DNA of 6,993 nucleotides, taken from positions 1-6,993 of the forward strand of contig DAOVXH010000093.1 in assembly GCA_030636255.1 (NCBI GenBank), written 5' to 3'. Of this stretch, positions 4,514 to 6,993 are shown piece by piece; within the stretch, counting starts at the first letter, position 1; every line of letters begins with the position of its first letter. The notes under the pieces were generated by a model, which did no database searches, was not told where the DNA came from, and saw nothing but the letters and a program-made list of their open reading frames with translations. Origin of the DNA: Methanomassiliicoccales archaeon. GTDB lineage: Archaea > Thermoplasmatota > Thermoplasmata > SG8-5. A program made the position numbers and the translations under genes.

Positions 4514-6625
4514 TTATACTTCAGACCTGTACCGGTCCTTGAGCTCGCCGACCTTGCCCTGGTTCCAGCCGCTTACCTTGCTGAAGAATCCAGTTACCCT
4601 GGTAATTCCCTCAATGTTCTGGGACTCGCACTTGGGGCAGCTGCTTTCCAGTCCGCGATGTGTTTTTCCGCAATCCAGGCAAGAAGTAAATTCTGGGCTG
4701 AAGGCTATCTGTGCATTCTGTGTGTTTCGCATTGTCTTTTCCACGAAGCTTGCCAGACTTTCCGGGGATGGTTTGCTCTCTCCAAGCCATACATGGGTCA
4801 GTGCTCCGGCCTCTATTAGTGGGTGGTACTTTCCTTCACTCTTGACCTTGTCAATTGGGTTCATTTCTGCTGCAACATTGAGGTATGTGGAATTGGTGTA
4901 GTAAAGCTCTCCAGAACCGCGATTTCCCTTGATGACTGTTGGAGCGTGCATTGGGTGCATCTTCATGTCCAGCTTTGCCATTCTGTAGGCTGTGGATTCT
5001 GCCGGTGTCTGTTCCAGAGGCATTTTGATTCCATGTTCATTGCCGATTCTTTCTGCCTCTTTGTTCATGTGGGCTATAACATTGAATCCGAACATAAGCG
5101 CGTCCTTGGACTCGTGCAACTGTTCACCAGTATGGAACTGTACCATCTCATTGAGTCCCAACATTCCCACCAGGAAGCTTGCCTTGTGCAGTCTGTAATA
5201 TGGTTCGCCGTCCAGCTCCATTGCAAGTAATGCCAGTGGACCAAATTTACCCATCTTGAGAATCTTGGAGATAAACTCTTTCTTCTGCACATGTGCCCTG
5301 GCTGCAATTTGCAATCTTTCGGTGATTATTTCGTAAAGGCGGTCATCGTTCATGTTTGCCTCATATGCTATCCTTGGCAAATTGATTGTAACATTCTGCA
5401 TTGCAGAGTATCTCATTTTCCAGGGAGTCTTTGCATCGTCCAAGTCTGAATCATCAAGTTTGAAGGATAATCTGCAACATTCGCTAATCTTGGCAGTGTC
5501 TCCCCTGTCGAAGACAAAGTAAGTATTGCCCTTCTCAGAAGCTACTTTACAGATCTTGTTAAGGAAGTCCTCATGCCCATCAGTATTGAAGAACTTCTCT
5601 GTCATGTGCACATTTGGTTTCGGGAAGAAGAATGGTCTGCCCAGTGCATCGCCTTCCATGTAAACATCCATTAGTGAATCAACAAATCTCTGGGACTCTG
5701 GCAAGAAATCGCTGTAGTTCTGCCCAAGGTCCTCTCCACCAGGTCCGATTGCCGGAACATCCATGAAGTGCTTTGGCACCTCCCAGTAGAGATTAAGATC
5801 GCTGAAGATGGACTGACCGCCCCGGGCAACTGCCTGCTGTGCAAATTCATATATCAGAATCTGGGCAAGCTGCTTCATTTGCTTGTCATCAACCTTTTCC
5901 AGGTATGGAGCCAGGAATAGGTTCACAGCGTCCCATCCAATGGCCCCTGCAAAGTGGCCCTGGAGTGCTGCCGAGAACTTGACAATATGTTCGATAAGAA
6001 CATCTGGGTGCTTGGCTGGCTTGGCAATTGAAATTGCATTTGGTAAATTTAATCCAAATTTCTTCACATATTCCATTGACTGACCACAGCAATAAGGGCG
6101 GTCCACCATTCCCAGGTCATGAAGATGAATATCTCCAGACATGTGGGCGTCTGCAATTCCCTCGTCAAAGACTTCCAGAAGTGCAAATTCCTTCTTTATG
6201 TTCTCTGCCAGTGTTAGATTGGTAGCCTCTGGGCCATGTGGCACATTGGCGTTCTCCTTGTTGGGGCTGATAATGATCTCCCTGGCATCATAGAGCGGCA
6301 CACCAAGACGGGTATGCTGCTTTCGGATTCTTGCAAGGCCATATTCCACAAGTTTGGCATTTGTAAGCTCCCGTATCAAGGGTGCGGTTATATAATCAAT
6401 ATCTAATGATAATATGAGTCTCTCTACTTCTTTGGAAACGATTGAAGCTGCATCCTCGCTGATATTCGTCTCTCTTATCAGGGCATCGTGAATCCTCTGC
6501 CTGTTCCATTCCTTAATATCCTCATCCGAGGTTCTCACGAATAGAGATAATTCTGTTGACTCTGGGGTTCCCATCCCTAGCGTCGATTGTGTCTTAATAT
6601 TCTCCTTAAGCTGTACTGGTTTCAT
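4514..6625 (-). CDS. nrdD: Anaerobic (class III) ribonucleoside-triphosphate reductase, glycyl radical enzyme
   Basis: This 703-residue enzyme reduces ribonucleoside triphosphates to deoxynucleotides in the cytosol without oxygen. An ATP-cone allosteric domain occupies about 25-110 (VRTSDEDIKEWNRQRI...). The ten-stranded barrel follows, with HLHDLG (167-172), the Cys179/180 pair in RPYCCGQS, Cys383/384 in SECCRLSF (one of these expected to carry the thiyl radical) and QNVTINLPR (410-418). Near the C-terminus a four-Cys zinc site (Cys649, 652, 663, 666) precedes the glycyl radical loop RVTGF with Gly679, then WNQGK. All expected elements are present and length is normal. The activating enzyme NrdG is not next to it on the downstream side; it may lie elsewhere. 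ATG at 6625 is supported by an upstream AAGGAAGG and TATA box. The microprotein array follows on the same strand but has its own promoters. Confidence 0.96.
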   Translation of the reverse strand: MKPVQLKENIKTQSTLGMGTPESTELSLFVRTSDEDIKEWNRQRIHDALIRETNISEDAASIVSKEVERLILSLDIDYITAPLIRELTNAKLVEYGLARIRKQHTRLGVPLYDAREIIISPNKENANVPHGPEATNLTLAENIKKEFALLEVFDEGIADAHMSGDIHLHDLGMVDRPYCCGQSMEYVKKFGLNLPNAISIAKPAKHPDVLIEHIVKFSAALQGHFAGAIGWDAVNLFLAPYLEKVDDKQMKQLAQILIYEFAQQAVARGGQSIFSDLNLYWEVPKHFMDVPAIGPGGEDLGQNYSDFLPESQRFVDSLMDVYMEGDALGRPFFFPKPNVHMTEKFFNTDGHEDFLNKICKVASEKGNTYFVFDRGDTAKISECCRLSFKLDDSDLDDAKTPWKMRYSAMQNVTINLPRIAYEANMNDDRLYEIITERLQIAARAHVQKKEFISKILKMGKFGPLALLAMELDGEPYYRLHKASFLVGMLGLNEMVQFHTGEQLHESKDALMFGFNVIAHMNKEAERIGNEHGIKMPLEQTPAESTAYRMAKLDMKMHPMHAPTVIKGNRGSGELYYTNSTYLNVAAEMNPIDKVKSEGKYHPLIEAGALTHVWLGESKPSPESLASFVEKTMRNTQNAQIAFSPEFTSCLDCGKTHRGLESSCPKCESQNIEGITRVTGFFSKVSGWNQGKVGELKDRYRSEV

Positions 6626-6640
6626 TGTATTTCCTTCCTT

Positions 6641-6656
6641 TTATATATATCATTTT
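6641..6656 (-). promoter_or_regulatory. TATA region of nrdD
   Basis: Minus-strand TATAAAATGATATATATA contains two overlapping TATA-like cores 20-31 bases before the ATG. Either gives a leaderless or nearly leaderless mRNA. A purine-rich AAGGAAGG follows and may aid ribosome binding if a short leader exists. Confidence 0.45.
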
Positions 6657-6919
6657 ATAGTATGATTATTATACATCCATTTTTAGATAGGTTATTTTAT
6701 ATTGCATTTTATATATCCATATTTTTATTTTGGATGTTCTATTTTTCTGTGGTGTATGTCCACACCCTTCTCCACAAACAGCAATCAGCCATTTGATTGC
6801 GCCTTTATCAGCCCACAGATCGCCACCATAACGATCAATATTGTCCCCAACATGTGGCGCTATTTTGTCGGGAACACCTAATATTTACTTCTGGTTTAAA
6901 GAGGTTTTTGAACTATCTT
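6657..6919. other. Intergenic stretch between nrdD and the right-end gene
   Basis: No convincing gene. The left half (to about 6745) is extremely AT-rich. From about 6750 to 6880 the base composition is balanced. In this richer part a minus-strand reading frame is open from 6884 to a stop at 6669-6671 (71 codons), with protein-like content such as HVGDNIDRYGGDLWADKG, but it has no ATG, GTG or TTG before its AT-rich end. It may be the remnant of a gene. Confidence 0.35.
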
Positions 6920-6973
6920 TGGTAACAAACTACCCCACCGAAAAGGTTATTTATTACCAGGTTTGTTACCAGG
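6920..6973 (+). promoter_or_regulatory. Promoter with operator-like inverted repeat for the right-end gene
   Basis: TGGTAACAAAC (6920-6930) and GTTTGTTACCA (6961-6971) are perfect inverted 11-mers flanking a TATA-like GGTTATTTATTACC (6945-6958). TTACCAGG also occurs twice, 12 bases apart (6954-6961 and 6966-6973). The spacing to the ATG at 6985 fits a promoter with a short leader, so a repressor bound here would block it. Confidence 0.5.
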
Positions 6974-6984
6974 TAGGTTGATAA

Positions 6985-6993
6985 ATGTTCGTG
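6985..6993 (+). CDS. Start of a gene running off the right edge (partial)
   Basis: ATG TTC GTG, three codons only. Support comes from the TATA box about 35 bases upstream and an AGGTAGGTTGAT Shine-Dalgarno-like stretch (6971-6982). Product cannot be judged. Confidence 0.4.

Noticed and set aside
4497..4901. Open plus-strand frame of 134 codons opposite nrdD
   Set aside because: Lies wholly antisense to the nrdD C-terminal coding region, which has complete catalytic motifs; no promoter or ribosome site and no recognisable protein.
6587..6796. Hydrophobic 69-codon plus-strand frame overlapping the nrdD start
   Set aside because: Its content of Phe, Ile, Leu and Tyr follows from AT-rich DNA, it overlaps the nrdD promoter and start, and it has no ribosome binding site.
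6802..6870. Minus-strand 22-codon hydrophobic frame (MLGTILIVMVAICGLIKAQ...)
   Set aside because: Short, without a Shine-Dalgarno, and overlapping a longer frame in another phase; nothing beyond hydrophobicity supports it.

Overview
The window looks archaeal. Genes are preceded by TATA-like boxes placed so that transcripts would start at or just before the start codon (membrane protein, pgk, nrdD). The tRNA has no encoded CCA and carries U73. Phosphoglycerate kinase has archaeal-style motifs (HQSKPG, DAFAAAHR, GGGHTAAA). A KaiC/RAD55-type ATPase and a heavily sequon-bearing, signal-peptide-plus-C-terminal-anchor surface protein also fit. The class III ribonucleotide reductase points to an anaerobic lifestyle. 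Coding DNA is of moderate G+C and intergenic DNA is very AT-rich. The exact lineage cannot be fixed from this sequence.

Layout, plus strand: (1-125) the 3' end of a gene whose C-terminal zinc-ribbon-like tail resembles AmmeMemoRadiSam radical SAM enzymes (AmrS); (232-933) a single-domain KaiC-like ATPase with an altered P-loop; (989-1717) a secreted or surface membrane protein with nine N-glycosylation sequons, followed by a hairpin terminator. Then on the minus strand: tRNA-Thr(CGU) (1845-1918) with its own hairpin plus U-tract terminator; a run of three hairpins (1924-1998) between it and pgk; pgk (2012-3256); an array of four tandem ~265-280 bp modules (3371-4397), each encoding a 39-47-residue microprotein with its own TATA box and strong Shine-Dalgarno; and nrdD (4514-6625). 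The right end (6657-6984) is mostly non-coding and ends in an operator-like inverted repeat around a TATA box, leading into the first three codons of a plus-strand gene at 6985.

The most unusual content is the microprotein array. The four paralogues share an N-terminal block (MP-x4-W-[SV]-P-x-MPG) and, in three of four, a C-terminal YFEVP; the middles vary. Three modules carry a perfectly identical 47-bp promoter-upstream repeat. I do not recognise the peptides. Conserved flanks around a variable middle, and copy 3 looking like a mosaic of copies 1 and 4, suggest a diversifying family of small secreted, signalling or RiPP-like peptides, but no processing enzyme or transporter is visible here. 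A second unexplained element is the three-hairpin block in the apparent 5' leader of tRNA-Thr.
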